Assembly (NCBI GenBank): GCA_037176885.1
Contig: JAWWNJ010000002.1
Coordinates: 3,472,001 to 3,536,000, forward strand
From: Favolaschia claudopus
Lineage: Eukaryota; Basidiomycota; Agaricomycetes; Agaricales; Mycenaceae
Direction: 5' to 3'
DNA length: 64,000 nucleotides
This document shows, one piece after another, positions 12,079-26,540 of the stretch (positions within the stretch are counted from its first letter, which is position 1; each line of letters begins with the position of its first letter). The position numbers and the translations under genes were made by a program. A model generated the notes under the pieces. It saw only the letters and a list, made by a program, of their open reading frames with translations, had not been told where the DNA came from and made no database searches.

Positions 12079-12213
12079 ATGCATCAATTCTGGGAGGTCG
12101 CAGAACTAACTCGTCTTGTATTTGAAGAGATCAAGGCCCTCGACCCACCTGGGACGCGTACGATCGGTCGGCCAGCAAGAACTACTCTCAGAGGCTTCGG
12201 GCCTACTGTAGGC
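12079..12213 (+). pseudogene. F-box protein N-terminal stub
   Basis: Starts with ATG at 12079 after a C/T-rich leader. It reads MHQFWEVAELTRLVFEEIKA, then ALDPPGTRTIGRPARTTLRG: the layout of the N-terminal F-box of mushroom F-box/LRR proteins (start, ELTRLVFEEI helix, then a LARTCR-like motif). Homology stops near 12200, where repeat DNA begins, so only about 40 codons of the gene remain. The second half of an F-box/LRR gene resumes 5.4 kb downstream, but the two fragments overlap in the LARTCR-like motif, so they are not simply the two halves of one interrupted gene. Confidence 0.5.
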
Positions 12214-15200
12214 CATCAGCAATCCCTGGTTTTTGCCGTAGAAGCCGGTAGAGGCTGTAGATCCGAGAGCACTGGTGTTACTGTACTGATGGCGGATGAT
12301 GGCGGATTTGATGGCGGAAGGCCGGTGGAAGGAATACCGTGCAGCACCTTCGTTGCAAGGGATTCGATGCACCGTGGCTCTGCAGCGATTTCCGTCCACT
12401 CAACTTCATGCACCGAATTCCCTGCATTAAATTCGCTGCAACTGAATTTAGAATTTCCTCTGCAGCAATCTGAGTGCACACGCCTTGCTTCAGCAATGTA
12501 GCTGCAGCACAATTAGGCAGTCACGCTGCAACGACCTCGTCGGAACCAAGTTGCTGCAAGGAAGTGAATTCACTTATTTCCCTCCACGAATATGAGTGCA
12601 GCCAAAATCACCCCAGGCATCGCATCACCAAAAAATGACGTGTCACCATCTTCGCCGCCCTCTCCCATCTTCTCAGGGATCCCGCACTCGACAGCGCTCG
12701 ACACCCCCGGTGTCTTAAGCCGACAGCCAACACTGCCTGCACTGCCGACTGCTCTCAGCCTCCGCCTCTTCGTCGGTCCCCCTATTTTACGCTATAACTT
12801 CTCTTTCACCCCTCCGGCGACAACAACGACTGACAACGAGAGCCGGGCATGCCAACCGCCAGCAGGCAACTCGCCTCTACTTGCACCAACGTACGCGCGC
12901 TTCTCTATAATGTGGAGACTTACGGCGAAACCAGAATCATCGAAGGTGCGTTTACTGCGCCTTCCTCTCATGCTCTCCCAACTCACCGCTTTCTAGCCAT
13001 ATCTCTCTCACAAGCAGTCTCCGACCTCGACACAGCACTTGTTGCTCTCCTCTCCGCCACCGCTTCCCACCCATTTCATCCACCTCGCTCGCAAATTCCG
13101 AATAACTCAAACCGAGGTGCTTAGTTCGTGGAAACGCCCGCTCCCCGCTCCCTCTGCCCCGTCCTGAACTCCCAGCGCATCACCGTCAGCGCTACACATC
13201 CCGCCTCTCCAACCTCCCGCACCCAGGCTGCTGAGCTGATCCACCGACGACAAACCCGCATCTACTCAGCAACAACAACACCCTGACTCCCACACGCTCC
13301 CCTCCTTCCCGCTTCAACTACGCTGGCTCCTCCAGAACCGCTGAATCGATTCAGTGGGGAGCCGCCTTCCGACCCCGTCTTTTTATTCCAAGACAATCTC
13401 GAAATTCCGCATAATGTCGCTGTCCCCGCAATGCCTTATCGGCCGACGACTGGTCCTTCGCTGACGCCGAACGCTGCCCTCAATCCGTTTTGCCAGAGTC
13501 ACGATCAAGAGCAACGTGTTGTAGTACTACTTGAATATGACGTTAATATATACCATCGCATACTGCCAATAAATGTGGATACTTGTGGTGCGCATCGCCT
13601 TGTACTCACGTTTTCTCTTCCCCGTATCTGACACTTCACCCAGATTTTTTCCCTGCTTCCCTTCGGCATTGTAGTAAGTTTCCATGTTGATATCATTGCA
13701 CCGATCTACCGTGTAACCAGTCGTTCCGAACAGAAACTTCGAGAGTGAAGTATGTAAGTTAGTTTTGGCGAAAGGTATGGTCTTCTCATATTTGATTGAG
13801 TTCTTTCCTGACTGTTATTTAATTGGAACCATCCTAACCATATTCTGGCGCGATAGCGGTTCTTTGGTATGCTACCTCTGCCAGCTATGCGCCGTGTTCT
13901 TACTGACAAATCTTTCGCAGCGGTGAAGTCAATGGTTGTGACTAGGCTTTCAGGTGTTCTTTGGCTCAATTTATGTACATTGTGTATAGTACGACTCAAA
14001 TATTATCTTTCATTTCTCCTGAACTTGACTTGATATGAATTTTGAAATAATTGGGGAAGAGGAAGGAACCGTGAGATGGTCCCAGGCCGTAAGGGTACTT
14101 TAGGCTGAGGTATCTCTGTGTAACAAGTTTGGTGTACATTGGGTTGAGTTCGTTGCACCGAGTTGGGTCAACGGATTCGTTGCAGCAAGTGGGGTGGACT
14201 GAGTTCGGTGGACGAAGATTGGGCGGACTTGTTGCACCAAGTTGGGTGAACGGATTCGTTGCAGCAAGTTGGGTGGACTAAGTTCGGTGGACGAAGATTG
14301 GGCGGACTTGTTGCACCAAGTTGGGTGAACGGATTCGTTGCAGCAAGTTGGGTGGACTAAGTTCGGTGGACGAAGATTGGGCGGGTTCGTCGCACTGAGT
14401 TAAGTGAATGGATTATGGTGCGGGGAAGTCATTGCATAGATTTCGGTGCAAGAGGTTAGGTGCAGAATATTGGTGCGGTACATATTACTGCAAGTAGATA
14501 GGTCCAAGCCGTCCGCCAATCCGCCATCATTTCCGCCATCCGCCATCAGGCCAGCAACTCCGGTGGTTTGGTAGATCCAGGCCGAGTTACGTAGCCGCGT
14601 GTAGATCCGCGGCTTCTGCGTAGATCTCTGTAGAAATGGGGGTGTGCCGTGTAGTTCTCCGTAGAAGTCGCCGGAATATGTAGCCGTCTATAGAATGCTG
14701 GCGGCTTTTATGGCCCCTCTTCCGTGACTGATACTATAGCGGCACAGAAGAGCGGCAAAGCGGCGAGGACTTGTACTTATGTACCGAAGTTCCCAGTCTC
14801 AAAATTGTAGTCTGTTTCCAAGGTCGGACCCAGGTTGCTTAAGTTCACTATATATTTGCATAAGCTATTGAGAGGCAGCGGAGATAGTACGGAATATCTT
14901 GGCTACTTTTGCTGGACGGTAGACAACAGTAGCACAATGAAATTTTGTTTTGTCGATGATTCCTCTGCTTGCACCCGTCCCTCGCCCTACGTCCCCACGT
15001 ATCCTGGCCTTCAATATTCCCAGCTCCTCCTCCCCTCGCCTCTTAGACCGCCGTGTTTAACGCCGACGTGACCACAGCAACACCGCTCCACCGCCCTCAA
15101 CAGAGCCGACACTATCGCCTTGCGTGGACACCAGCACTTTACGAAGTTGTTCTTGCCTCCACTCCACTCATTCCCACCACTCTTCCCGCATCAAAGGAGG

Positions 15201-17641
15201 GGACGGAAAGACTGCGTTTAAGACCAGCAGGGACCTGACTGTCGGCAGATATAGCAATGACACATCGAAGGTTGTCTGGCCGTATAACATCTTGCGCGAT
15301 GTCGGCGGGTGCTGCGGCGGTTGAGAGATACGCTTCAGAGGAGACCGAGGACGAGGATATCAGTTGGACGATCTCGGTATGGGCAGCGGGGAGCGGGGCG
15401 GGGAATGAGGGAGACAGCGAAGAAGAACGAAGGTGAACGCGGGGAGGGTGGAAGGGGGAGAGGAGAAGGGTGTCGTGTCATCAACGTCGATGACACAGCG
15501 GATCCAGGCCGGGGTGAAAGGTACGGCGAGCGGGGGATAAGTAGGAGTCGACGGTGGGGGCTTGGGAGGAGGATGGAGTAACGGGGGAAGGAGGAGCGGG
15601 ACAACACCACTAATGATGTGGGGCTATAACTGAGGTGTAGGGAGGTGCGCGCTGGGTGTAACGTGGAGGGCATGCGTACAGCCGGGATTGCCTTCTATCG
15701 TCTTCGTTGCTGATGCACTGTGCGAAGGACGGGATGTAAGGGTTGCGAGTGGAAGCCTTCGAATGGGGCTGTTGGCGTGGGGCTGAGGCCCCTCACTCTC
15801 GAGGCGGGATGCGGGGGGCAGCAAGACGGAAGTCGTAGGGGAGGGTACGATTCTCGAGCACAGACTTATGGGACGGCACTTGCGGAACTGTAGCGAATGC
15901 GGCAGTCAGTACAGCACAAAAGATATATGGATTCTATGCCACGCACCATTATTCCAAACTTGACAATGTCTCACTGCAATACTCGATGATGGCGAGCCGA
16001 CATATTCGGAACGACGGGGTAGGCGCTGACAATGAGCTTGTGGAGCGGCACCATATCCCAGTGATACAAAGGGTGCTACTGTAACGTCGAGGTCGCTGCA
16101 AATTGACAGCGAGCAGCGCGCTGCAAGGGGCTCGTCGCAATGAGCTCAAGGGGCTTGTGAAGCAGTACGGGTGGGGTGCGCCAGGACGTCGAACAGAGTC
16201 ATGTCGGCGGCAGATTGAGAATCTCGAGCCCAGTGGCAGTCAATCGGGTGAGAGAGTTGAAGAAAATTTGTCGAACTTGAAGTCCGCAAATCAGTGACAA
16301 GTCACAACCACATGACTTAGTGACTTTGGTTCGAAACAAATATTTGTCCCTCAGGATCACTTCTCTTCCTCTACTTCCACCATCCACCCTCCTCTACCTT
16401 CGACCTCGTCCGTTGAGCCATCTCGTACAACCACCGACATTGTCTCTCGGTATCTTCTCTTCGCATCGACGACCATTTGGCTGCCGCGTTCGCGTATATC
16501 GGCTTGTCGACGACGGGTCTGGCTGGGGTCTGGCTGCAGCGAGTACCGTCGGCGAGCGAGGTAGTCGGGGAGGGTGGAAGTGGGAGTACTGCTCTCTGTG
16601 AGTTCTTCTGTATGTCTTGTCTCCTTTCATCTTCGTCTTCTCACATATCTTCGCTTCAGTCTGCGAATCGTCGACCTCGACATTGCCTTGGACCAAGCTC
16701 CTGATGGTACGACGGTACGCTTCTATAAGATTTTCTTCAATTCCTGCTCGTACCATGGTCTCTTTCCCGCTTGTTGGCTCGTATACTTGGCGGATGGGCA
16801 CCCTGGCGATCTTCTACCGACTGAATTTCCGCGACGACCCTTATCGTTTCTCCATTCCTAGAAGATCTCGGTATTGCTTCTGCAAATTTTTCTGGTAAGT
16901 TCGCAGCTCCTTCCTTCGACATACATTTGGCTGAGTATTTGGTTCATCTGCAGTAACATCACTTCAAGTTTACCTGGTATGTCTCAGCTCTTGTGCATTC
17001 TTATCGTAGATTCAGAGCAAAATCATAGCGTCTTTTGCTTGTGCTCTGCCGACGCCACCTCGTTCAAGTTCTCACTCATCGTACCCATGTCCTCGTTCGT
17101 CTTCTTCGGCGGTGCGTGGTGCAAATTCCGTAGCTCCGCCACCCATGCCGTAGCCAATTCCGGTGGCCGCTCGACGGTACAAGGCAGTGAGTTATTGTCC
17201 CTAGTTGGTGTCATTTTCAGCTGAACCACTTCTCAGATCTTTCCTGATACTCTCGCGTCAAGCAAGTGAGTCCTCTTGTTCCCATTCTCTCAATCAGCCT
17301 GCTTATTATTTTTCTTTTGACCCTATAGGTCACGAAGTAGTTTTTTCCATTGTGGTATCCGTCCCGTACAATGTACTTCCATGCGTAGCAATATATCTAT
17401 TTTGTTTTCTCCCCGATTGAGCAGCCGATGCTGCAAACCCGGGTTTCATTTTTTTTTGGGTCTGGCGGCCGAAAACTACAGGGTTCTACGGGGTTCTACA
17501 AGCTTTCTACAGAGAATTACATAGATTTAGCCGTTCTACAGTGCTCTACATAAAGGGTACCCTTCTCTACCGGTCCTACAGGTCTACGGGGTCTACGGAC
17601 CACTACACAGCACTGCGTAGGAGGCCCAGGTTTTGCTGATG
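12214..17641. mobile_element. Composite inverted-repeat element(s) between F-box fragments
   Basis: The block begins CATCAGCAATCCCTGG (12214) and ends with CCAGGTTTTGCTGATG (17626-17641), an imperfect inverted pair. Inside, GATGGCGGAT-type words at 12286-12319 are mirrored at 14512-14549. TGCAG/GCAGCA words at 12330-12600 are mirrored by TTGCAGCAAG and GGTGCA words at 14150-14500. GTAGA-rich DNA at 14580-14700 is mirrored by TCTAC-rich DNA at 17460-17615. This looks like one or two non-autonomous TIR elements, possibly nested. No transposase, integrase or reverse transcriptase frame was seen. Open frames inside (for example 12592-12996 and 16320-17420) are Ser/Pro-rich and unrecognised. Exact ends and target duplication are unsettled. 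Confidence 0.5.
14152..14388 (+). repeat. 79 bp tandem repeat, three copies
   Basis: Units start at 14152, 14231 and 14310. The second and third differ only in the last few bases, and the first carries a few substitutions. Each unit holds GTTGCACCAAGTTGGGTGAA and GTTGCAGCAAGTTGGGTGGA, so it is itself an internal duplication. The array sits in the subterminal zone of the inverted-repeat block. Confidence 0.9.
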
Positions 17642-19145
17642 TACAATAGCTACTCGAACGTTATGTCGGCTTGCCAGGACTTGTCGCAAACTTTCCGACC
17701 CTGCGCTAGACGTCCTTTGGGCGGAGCAGTCTGGCTATATTCCGCTTTTGTATTCTCTTCCCGCCACGACTTGGAGAATTCGCAATAGCGAGTTTGTACG
17801 TTTCTATTCTTCGCCCGTATTCGTCCTTGTACTGAGCTACATGAATTTCCAGGAAATTCTTGCCGATCTCCGCCAGGAAGACTGGGAGAGAACCCTGAGC
17901 TACTCACGGCGAATAAAACAGTTCCGCGATGTAAACAGCTATCCTGGGCTGCATATTTCCGCCGTGGAGGCTGTCATACTATCCCTGCCTCCAGGATCGC
18001 TTCTTCCCAACGTTCGATATTTATTGTGCGAGTCCAGATCACCTTTCTTTCCCCATCTCTCCACACTTCTCGGCCCAAATCTCTCCAAAATCCATATCGA
18101 GCTGGCTTCTTGCGAGTGGCGCTTTCCTGCTGTACAGCACATCGCCTCGCGCTCGCCGTTGGTCGAAGACCTCCGCCTGGGAGGGCCTCCTGGAACTGAA
18201 CAAAAGATTCTGGAATGGTGCAGCCGTTTCGTTTTGCAGATGACTCGACTACGCTCTGTCGATGTCGCCGGTCTCAACCGTGACGCTTGGCACCATATCT
18301 CGCGACTCGAGGGCCTCGAAACAATCAGTAGCCATTCTTTAACGGCGAATTTGTTCACCCCTTCCGACGAATCCCTCCTGCATCCCGGGCCACGTTTCCC
18401 CATGCTCCGAACGCTTGCCCTACATCGGATAGACCTCGATCTCGTCGCACCTTTCCTATCGGCCTTTCACGGCGCGCCGCTCCAAAACCTGAAGCTGTTG
18501 GGCACCAACATAGGGAATGTCCGGACGTTGAATGCATCGATAGCCACCCATTGCTCGCCATTACATCTAACCTCCCTCGTCATCGAAATATGCGAGACTG
18601 TGGATGACCCCCCTTTGTCGAGCTTCGAAGACATTGGACCGCTCCTGTTGGTATCAAATCTGCAGAACGTGCGGCTGCTTTATCCTGGATATAGCTTACT
18701 AAACGACCATTCCGTGGAAGAAGTCGCGAATGCATGGCCCGCGCTCCGAGAGTTGTCTGTTCCATGCACCTCTTCGAGTGTCTTCCGTGATCCCCCAACT
18801 TTGAAATCGCTGCTCTCCTTTGCTCGTCATTGCCCCCACCTCAGAAGCTTGGAGCTCGACGTGGATGCGAAGACTGTCCCGTTGGACGCCGTTAAATCGT
18901 CTCGGGTGATTCAAAACAGTCTCGTGGAGTGGTCAGTATATGCATCTCCTATTGGGCACCCCGATCGCGTGGCGAAATTCTTGTCGGCCGTTTATCCTTT
19001 GCTCGAAATCAAGTGTCGAAATCCTTCTAGCTCGACTAGGGAGAAGTGGGAGAACGTCTCCTCACTGATTGAAGACTACGCCGACATCCGAGCTCACGAA
19101 CGGGAAATCCTTGCTGTTGGTGCAAGTGTTGAAGGAGTATTCTGA
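17642..19145 (+). pseudogene. F-box/LRR protein, 5' truncated
   Basis: The first readable exon has the motif RTLCRLARTCRKLSDPALDV followed by LWAEQSGYIPLLYSLP, which in this mushroom family directly follows the F-box. A 57 nt intron (GTACGT...TTCCAG, about 17796-17852) leads to EILADLRQEDWERTLSYSRR and then a long exon of degenerate leucine-rich repeats (LVEDLRLGG, MLRTLALHRID, LQNLKLLGTN, HLRSLELDVD) to the stop at 19145. The intron is a multiple of three and lacks stops, so it can also be read through. The F-box and start codon are missing: the frame meets a TGA just upstream, inside the repeat block. The rest is intact, so truncation may be recent. Such proteins normally recruit substrates to SCF ubiquitin ligases. 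Confidence 0.75.
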
Positions 19146-19331
19146 CTATATGTCGGCGTCGATTCTGAATCGAAATCATCGACGTATTCGTGTTCGTCTC
19201 CGGTTAAACTCTGCGCTCATTGTTTCTAATCAATTAATAGTTTGCCCGAGCAATATCAATTTGGTTCGAATTTCTCAGTTCACATCATGTTATGGAGCAT
19301 AATCATACACATCCAGTAGCTACGAATTGCT

Positions 19332-21411
<2,080 letters not shown>

Positions 21412-22253
21412 GTTGGTTGATTCAAAGACGACTGCCAGACCAGATGCTGCGACGAAAAGTTATAAGATACAAGTCACGATTGAGTCATAGGTTCACTTGA
21501 CGAAGTCAAGGAACGGACAATGTACGTATAGCGGTGCTGGATGAGAAGCCCAGGTGATTGTTTCTCTTGCTTCATGAATCAGGATACCAGATTAGAAGCC
21601 CCAGTGCGATTCAAAAACAGGAGAGAGAGAGTACAGCCGGTAGAGCCGTACTACGCATGCCAGTAAATTGGGAACTTGTGGTAGCGATTGAATAAATTCT
21701 CTTTCTCTTCCCAGTGAATTGAAAGTCAAACGAATCTGGCACTCGGTAAGAACTCCAGCAAAGCAGGACAGCTGAGGAGCGACCCCGGGTACGAAGAACT
21801 GGACCCAAGTAAGAAGAAAATAACTTGACAAGCATCAAACATTGACTTAAATTCACAAGCGTTGTCATCGGCGGAAAACTTTCACTTACAGGGAAAACGA
21901 CGGAGGTTATGTTCAGAAAAATGGGACCCAAATAAGCCTTAGTGGATTTCCGTGCCCGCATAGGTAGCCGTTGTCTTCCTCTTGTGTTAAATTAAGGGGT
22001 TTGCTTCCGAACGTTCGATGAAAAGAATACTCAACGATTTAAATAGATGCCCTTCGGCAGCCATTCTCTAAACCAATTACGCAAATCTGTCGCAAATGCA
22101 GGAGATAAACATACCCTATCGTCTCCAACAACACTATATTTGATTCAGCCAATTGCACTTCACGCGCAATGAACATGCTCTATAAGAGATCGAGCAAGCC
22201 ACTCTCAATGCATTCAATTTTCCTTCAACTCACCAAGCTCAAACTGAACAACA
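21412..22253. promoter_or_regulatory. Shared upstream region of halogenase and O-methyltransferase
   Basis: 842 bp between two divergent starts. The methyltransferase side has CCAAT (as AGCCAATTGC, about 22147) and a TATA-like CTCTATAAGAG at about 22179-22189, some 70 bp before its ATG. A minus-strand open stretch (21961-21592, with a GTAAGT donor and a CCAG acceptor) could be a small gene, but has no recognisable motif and would sit inside the shared promoter. The arrangement suggests joint control. Confidence 0.5.
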
Positions 22254-24206
22254 ATGAACAAAGAAACATCCACCCTTCGCAGTCTAGCCAATATCATCAT
22301 CAGAGCGGTTGATTCGATGGAACGCGCCTACGTGCAGGCAGCTTTACCATTACCGTCCCTCGACAAGTTCTATGACCCAGGAGAGCATGCTGAGGCGCTC
22401 GCGCAAGATCCGCAAGTCGTGGCGGCATCGAAGAACTTGGTCGCTGCTTGTGCACAGATCAGTGCTACGGTTTGGAATCCTAGACGAGTTGTGATCAATC
22501 ATGCGCATGCGGTTAGTTTTACTCGCTGATTGCTGGAAAAAAAATACCCGCTAATATGAACTTGAAGTACCAAATTTCTTCCTGCTTGCACGCTGTTTCG
22601 GATTTCAATGTTGTGGAAGTTCTGCGCGAAGCTGGAGAAAACGTCAGTGATTCGCTCATTGTGACTTCAAGATGCAAATGCTTACGTTTGCTTGTGATGC
22701 AGGGGGCTAGCGTGAACGATATCGGAGAGAAGATAGGTGTGGATTCCGGGTTGATAGGTGAACGAATCGGTATTCTGCTCTGATCGTCAGCTGAAGAATA
22801 ACTTGTTGAATCAGAACGAATTCTGCGACTTCTCGCTACGCACCATATTTTCCGCGAAGTGTCCCCCGGCGTGTTCGCAAACAATCGGATTTCTTCGACG
22901 CTGGATAAAGGCAAGCCTTCCTGCGAACTATTTAAAAAGTGAGTTAGGCCTTGTTATAAAGAATGATTGGAAAGCGTTTTGAACGTACAAATCAGCCGAG
23001 AGACGCGATTCGTGGGATCGTCCGGCATTGCAGCCTTCGCAGAGCATACGTACGTGTATCGTTGTCCACCGAGTACCACACCAAATGACCATATAATTCA
23101 TTCATCAGCGCCGACATGGGAGGGAAAAGTGCACAGTACCTCGCAGGGTCCCTCCGAACGCCAGGTTTACTTCCGTTCAACCTCGGATACGATACCAAAG
23201 AGCCGATATTCGAATGGATGGAACGTCCCGAAAGCAGCTACCACGTCAATCGATTTGCAGTTGCGATGCCGGGAACGGCGGCGATGGAGCCTGAAGATTT
23301 GATTTTTCGAGGTGAGTTTCGGCGTTGTTCCGGCCCAAATGCAAATCTATGCTGCGAATTACTTATTGGCCGGGTGAATGAAGGATTCGACTGGAGCGCA
23401 TTGGCTTGCGAAAGCGTTATAGTGGATGTTGGAGGAGGGATTGGACACGTATCGTTGACCGTCGCGAAGAAGTATCCGCACATTCGCGTTGTCAATCAAG
23501 ATTTTGCGTCCCCAATCCAGATATCGAAGGCGGTTAGTCAAGCGAAAATACTGGATTCATTTCGAAACAGCTCACTGTGATAATGCAGCATTGGAAGGAA
23601 TGTTTCCCTGAGCATCTTGACCAACGAATGGTCGAGTTCCAAGGCGAGTTTACACCTACAATCTTTATTAGTTCTTTGAAACGGCAGATATTGACGGACG
23701 ACACAGTTCACGACTTCTTCAATCCCCAACCCGTGAAGAACGCCGCAGTTTTCCTGTTGAGACATATCATGCATGACTGGCCGGATGACAAGGCTGTGGT
23801 GATTCTGAGAAATCTTCGCGAAGCGGCACAACAAGAAACTCACCTCGTGGTCATCGAGAAAGTAGTTCCATTTGCATCGACGCGGACTCCAGACGATTCA
23901 AAGATGTGCCCCATTCGAGGGGCGAAGCCACCCGTGGCGGAGGCGCCGTTGTTGCCGAATTGGGGAGCGGCAGCGGCGGATATATACCTGTATGATCTTA
24001 CGGTGAGTACCAATCACAAATGCGCATATAGCGTATTTCGGTTCATGAAGCTGTCTACTTACTCACAGATGCACGCTTTGCTTGGGGGCATTGAGCGTAC
24101 GGCCCAAGGCTTCTACGAGCTTTTTGCGAAGGCAGGGTGGAAATTGATCGAAATTCACCAGAGCGCGGGTACGCAGATGAGCCACATTGTGGGGGTTCCG
24201 GCTTGA
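22254..24206 (+). CDS. SAM-dependent O-methyltransferase (COMT-like, fungal family 2)
   Basis: Transfers a methyl group from S-adenosylmethionine to a hydroxyl of a small, usually aromatic, molecule. Spliced by hand the gene has ten exons and 468 codons in frame. The N-terminal half has the dimerisation/winged-helix features (YQISSCLHAVSDFNVVEVLR, IGVDSGLIER, LLATHHIFREVSPGVFANNR). The SAM motif is VIVDVGGGIGHVSLTVAKKY. The catalytic stretch FLLRHIMHDWPDDKAVVIL has the His-Asp pair of this family, and the C-terminus is ERTAQGFYELFAKAGWKLIE. One intron (23644-23706) appears to use a GC donor. The neighbouring divergent halogenase suggests action on the same product; chlorinated methoxy-aromatics are common mushroom metabolites. 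The substrate is inference. Confidence 0.9.
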
Positions 24207-24516
24207 GGAGAGCTTCGCACACTTTGTCGTAGATTTGAAACCGTTTGCCTCGTTCTTGTCTGGCGTATTTATTTAGCTACGATTCGACTAGGAGCAGTCT
24301 GTTAGACGTAGCCCAATATAACTCGACGGACCAAAAGTCTTCCTATACGTTCGTAGACCTTCTGTGGGATCCGTGGTGACGGTGGAAGGCAAAACGCGGA
24401 TCGTAACAGTCTCGTGATTGATGTTCCATCAGTCACGACCCAAACCGCTGTAAACAGATTGCGTCTTGTCCTCTTCTCTCACCTTCACTGAGTTTGAAAT
24501 TCATATACAGCATCAT

Positions 24517-25572
24517 ATGTCCACCAGTGAATATGATCTAGCCGGGACGAGACAGGCCGAAGGTCTCTGGTTCTCCAAGGATCCTCTCGTCGTTCTTCGC
24601 GCCGAAGACACAGTTTTCCGTGTCTCGGGCGGCATCCTGAGCGCTCGCTCGACTGTTTTCCGCGACATGCTAGCCTTACCACAACCTTCACCTTCTGTGG
24701 AGGACACCATCGACGGCTGCACTGTTGTTCGTCTCCCGGACTCCGCGACTGAGGTGGAAAGTTTCTTGAGAGCGATATTCGACTCCAAGTGAGTCTTCAT
24801 CTTTGAGTTTCTCCCATCTATGTGACTCTGGAGTCCTGATATTCTTTAAATCAGCTTCTTCATGCCACCACCAGCGCTAGTGGACTTTGACGTCGTCATC
24901 GGTGTACTGCGACTCGCTCACAAGTACGACGTGGAGTATCTCTTCCGGCGTGCTCTGTCCCACTTGGATCACCTCTATCCCATTCATCTCGACAAGTGTT
25001 CAAGAGTTCACCAACAGTTTGACCCCGACGATCACATTCCCATCGCAGATAGAACCGTTTCGGCCATCGTCGCTCTCCGTGCAGCGTCCCAGGTGGGGGC
25101 TACCTGGATGCTTCCCATGATCTATTACACCATCACATGTTGGAGTGACTTTGAACGTGTCGATCTTCGAGCCGCCACGAATATGTCATCAGACGAAAAA
25201 TTTCTATGTCTAGCGGCGCAAACGAAATTCGTGCGCGAAAATTTGACCTCGTACCAATTTTTGGGTGAACTCCCCCACCGGGACTGTACTACAATCAAAT
25301 GCCCCGGCAAAATTGCTTACTATCGGCATGTTGTTGAGCATTGGAGCTCCCACTGTCTCGACGCCAACCCTTTGCGACCTTCGCTGATTTACTTGCAACA
25401 CCACGACGATTGCGAATTGTGCCGAAAACTGCTGGTTGCTGCGGACGATGACTTGGCAATTAAACAACGAAAGTTCTGGGAACAGCTGCCCGATATGTTT
25501 GCGCTCCCAGGATGGGACGAGCTGAGGGAGATGCGGGGAACCGTGATGGAGGAGGCATCAGTTGAATCTTAG
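24517..25572 (+). CDS. BTB/POZ-domain protein
   Basis: Two exons (24517-24788, 24855-25572) give 329 aa. Residues about 20-120 form a BTB fold: WFSKDPLVVLRAEDTVFRVS, GGILSARSTVFRDMLALPQP, then the variable loop, VVRLPDSATEVESFLRAIFD and, after the intron, the helix VIGVLRLAHKYDVEYLFRRA. The remainder (ALRAASQVGATWMLPMIYYT, LPHRDCTTIKC, HDDCELCRKLL) is the Cys/His-bearing tail usual in mushroom BTB proteins. These form large expanded families; they may serve as adaptors for Cul3 ubiquitin ligases, but no member of this subgroup is known to me in detail. Proximity to the halogenase/methyltransferase pair is probably coincidental. Confidence 0.85.
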
Positions 25573-26540
25573 GTGCGTTTCATTTCGCGTAAATCTTTGG
25601 ATTGCCTGTCTAACCCGATTGCTACTCTACCAAATGACAGTCGTTCCAAAGCTCGAAGTTTAGCTCTCGTTTTCATACATTGATTCTTGAAACTCTCACT
25701 CTCGCGTTTTCTTGCTCTATTTGCCAACTATTTGCTCGATATCATATTTCGTGTCAAAAATTCAATCTATCCAAATCCTGCACCCAATTTCACCCGGATT
25801 AGAAGTGACGTACCCATAGCTTCTGTCTACCGTTCTCACTCTTTTTCTTCCCATTTTTCTTTCACTGCAATTGTCCGTGTGACAGTGATTAGTGTGACGG
25901 CAATGTGACGGTCACCCCCTGCCGGTTGGGTGCTCCTCCTTCCCGCCGTCATCATCGCCCTCGGACCGCCTTCCCAACTTGAAGTGAAAAATCGCGCAAA
26001 CTTCGGCGAACTACCTACGATTCCGCGCCAAATCTGGGTGTCTTGGACTGCAGGCGCTTCTTTCTCCCTGTATTTTTCTGACAAGAGTCGTTGGACAATC
26101 GTCAGATCTAACGCAGTCTCCTCGAAACTCCATCACCCCTGGTTCTTCTCTCGCTTCTATCGCCTCACCCTCATCCGCCCGCAACCCCTCAACGCATGTT
26201 ATCCGCACCAAAAACTCGCCGAATCACCTCTCCTCGCACTATCTTTACATTTTCCTTGTCTCCCATGTCTCCGGCATCGCTCCCCGACAAGATCACCAAC
26301 CCACATCCACGCGCCTTGCTCTCTTTTTACATTATACGTCGAAGCCGTTGATACCCGATATAGACTCAAGGCACCGACGCCTCGAGGCTTCCGCGCGCCA
26401 GCAACGATGCATCATCTAATCCGTAATCTATTTAACCTTCGCCTACCCCCCACTCCACCTCTCGTCTTGTCTTGTATCCCCCTCGTCGCCCATCGTCCAT
26501 ATCTCTCTCATCTCTATCGCCCTCGTCGTCCCTCGTCGTC
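25573..26540. other. Intergenic, pyrimidine-rich promoter side
   Basis: No supported gene. From about 26100 the plus strand becomes C/T-rich, as is common ahead of highly expressed fungal genes; the small gene at 26541 follows. Confidence 0.5.

Noticed and set aside
12592..12996. 134-codon ATG-initiated frame inside the repeat block
   Set aside because: Ser/Pro-rich, unlike any transposase I know, and flanked by subterminal repeats; considered non-coding.
14152..14388. Regularly spaced repeats as a CRISPR array
   Set aside because: Units are contiguous 79 bp tandems without unique spacers, and the genome is eukaryotic.
21592..21961. Minus-strand two-exon gene between halogenase and methyltransferase
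   Set aside because: A donor and acceptor exist, but the translation has no motif, no clear terminus and would occupy the shared promoter; kept only as a remark.
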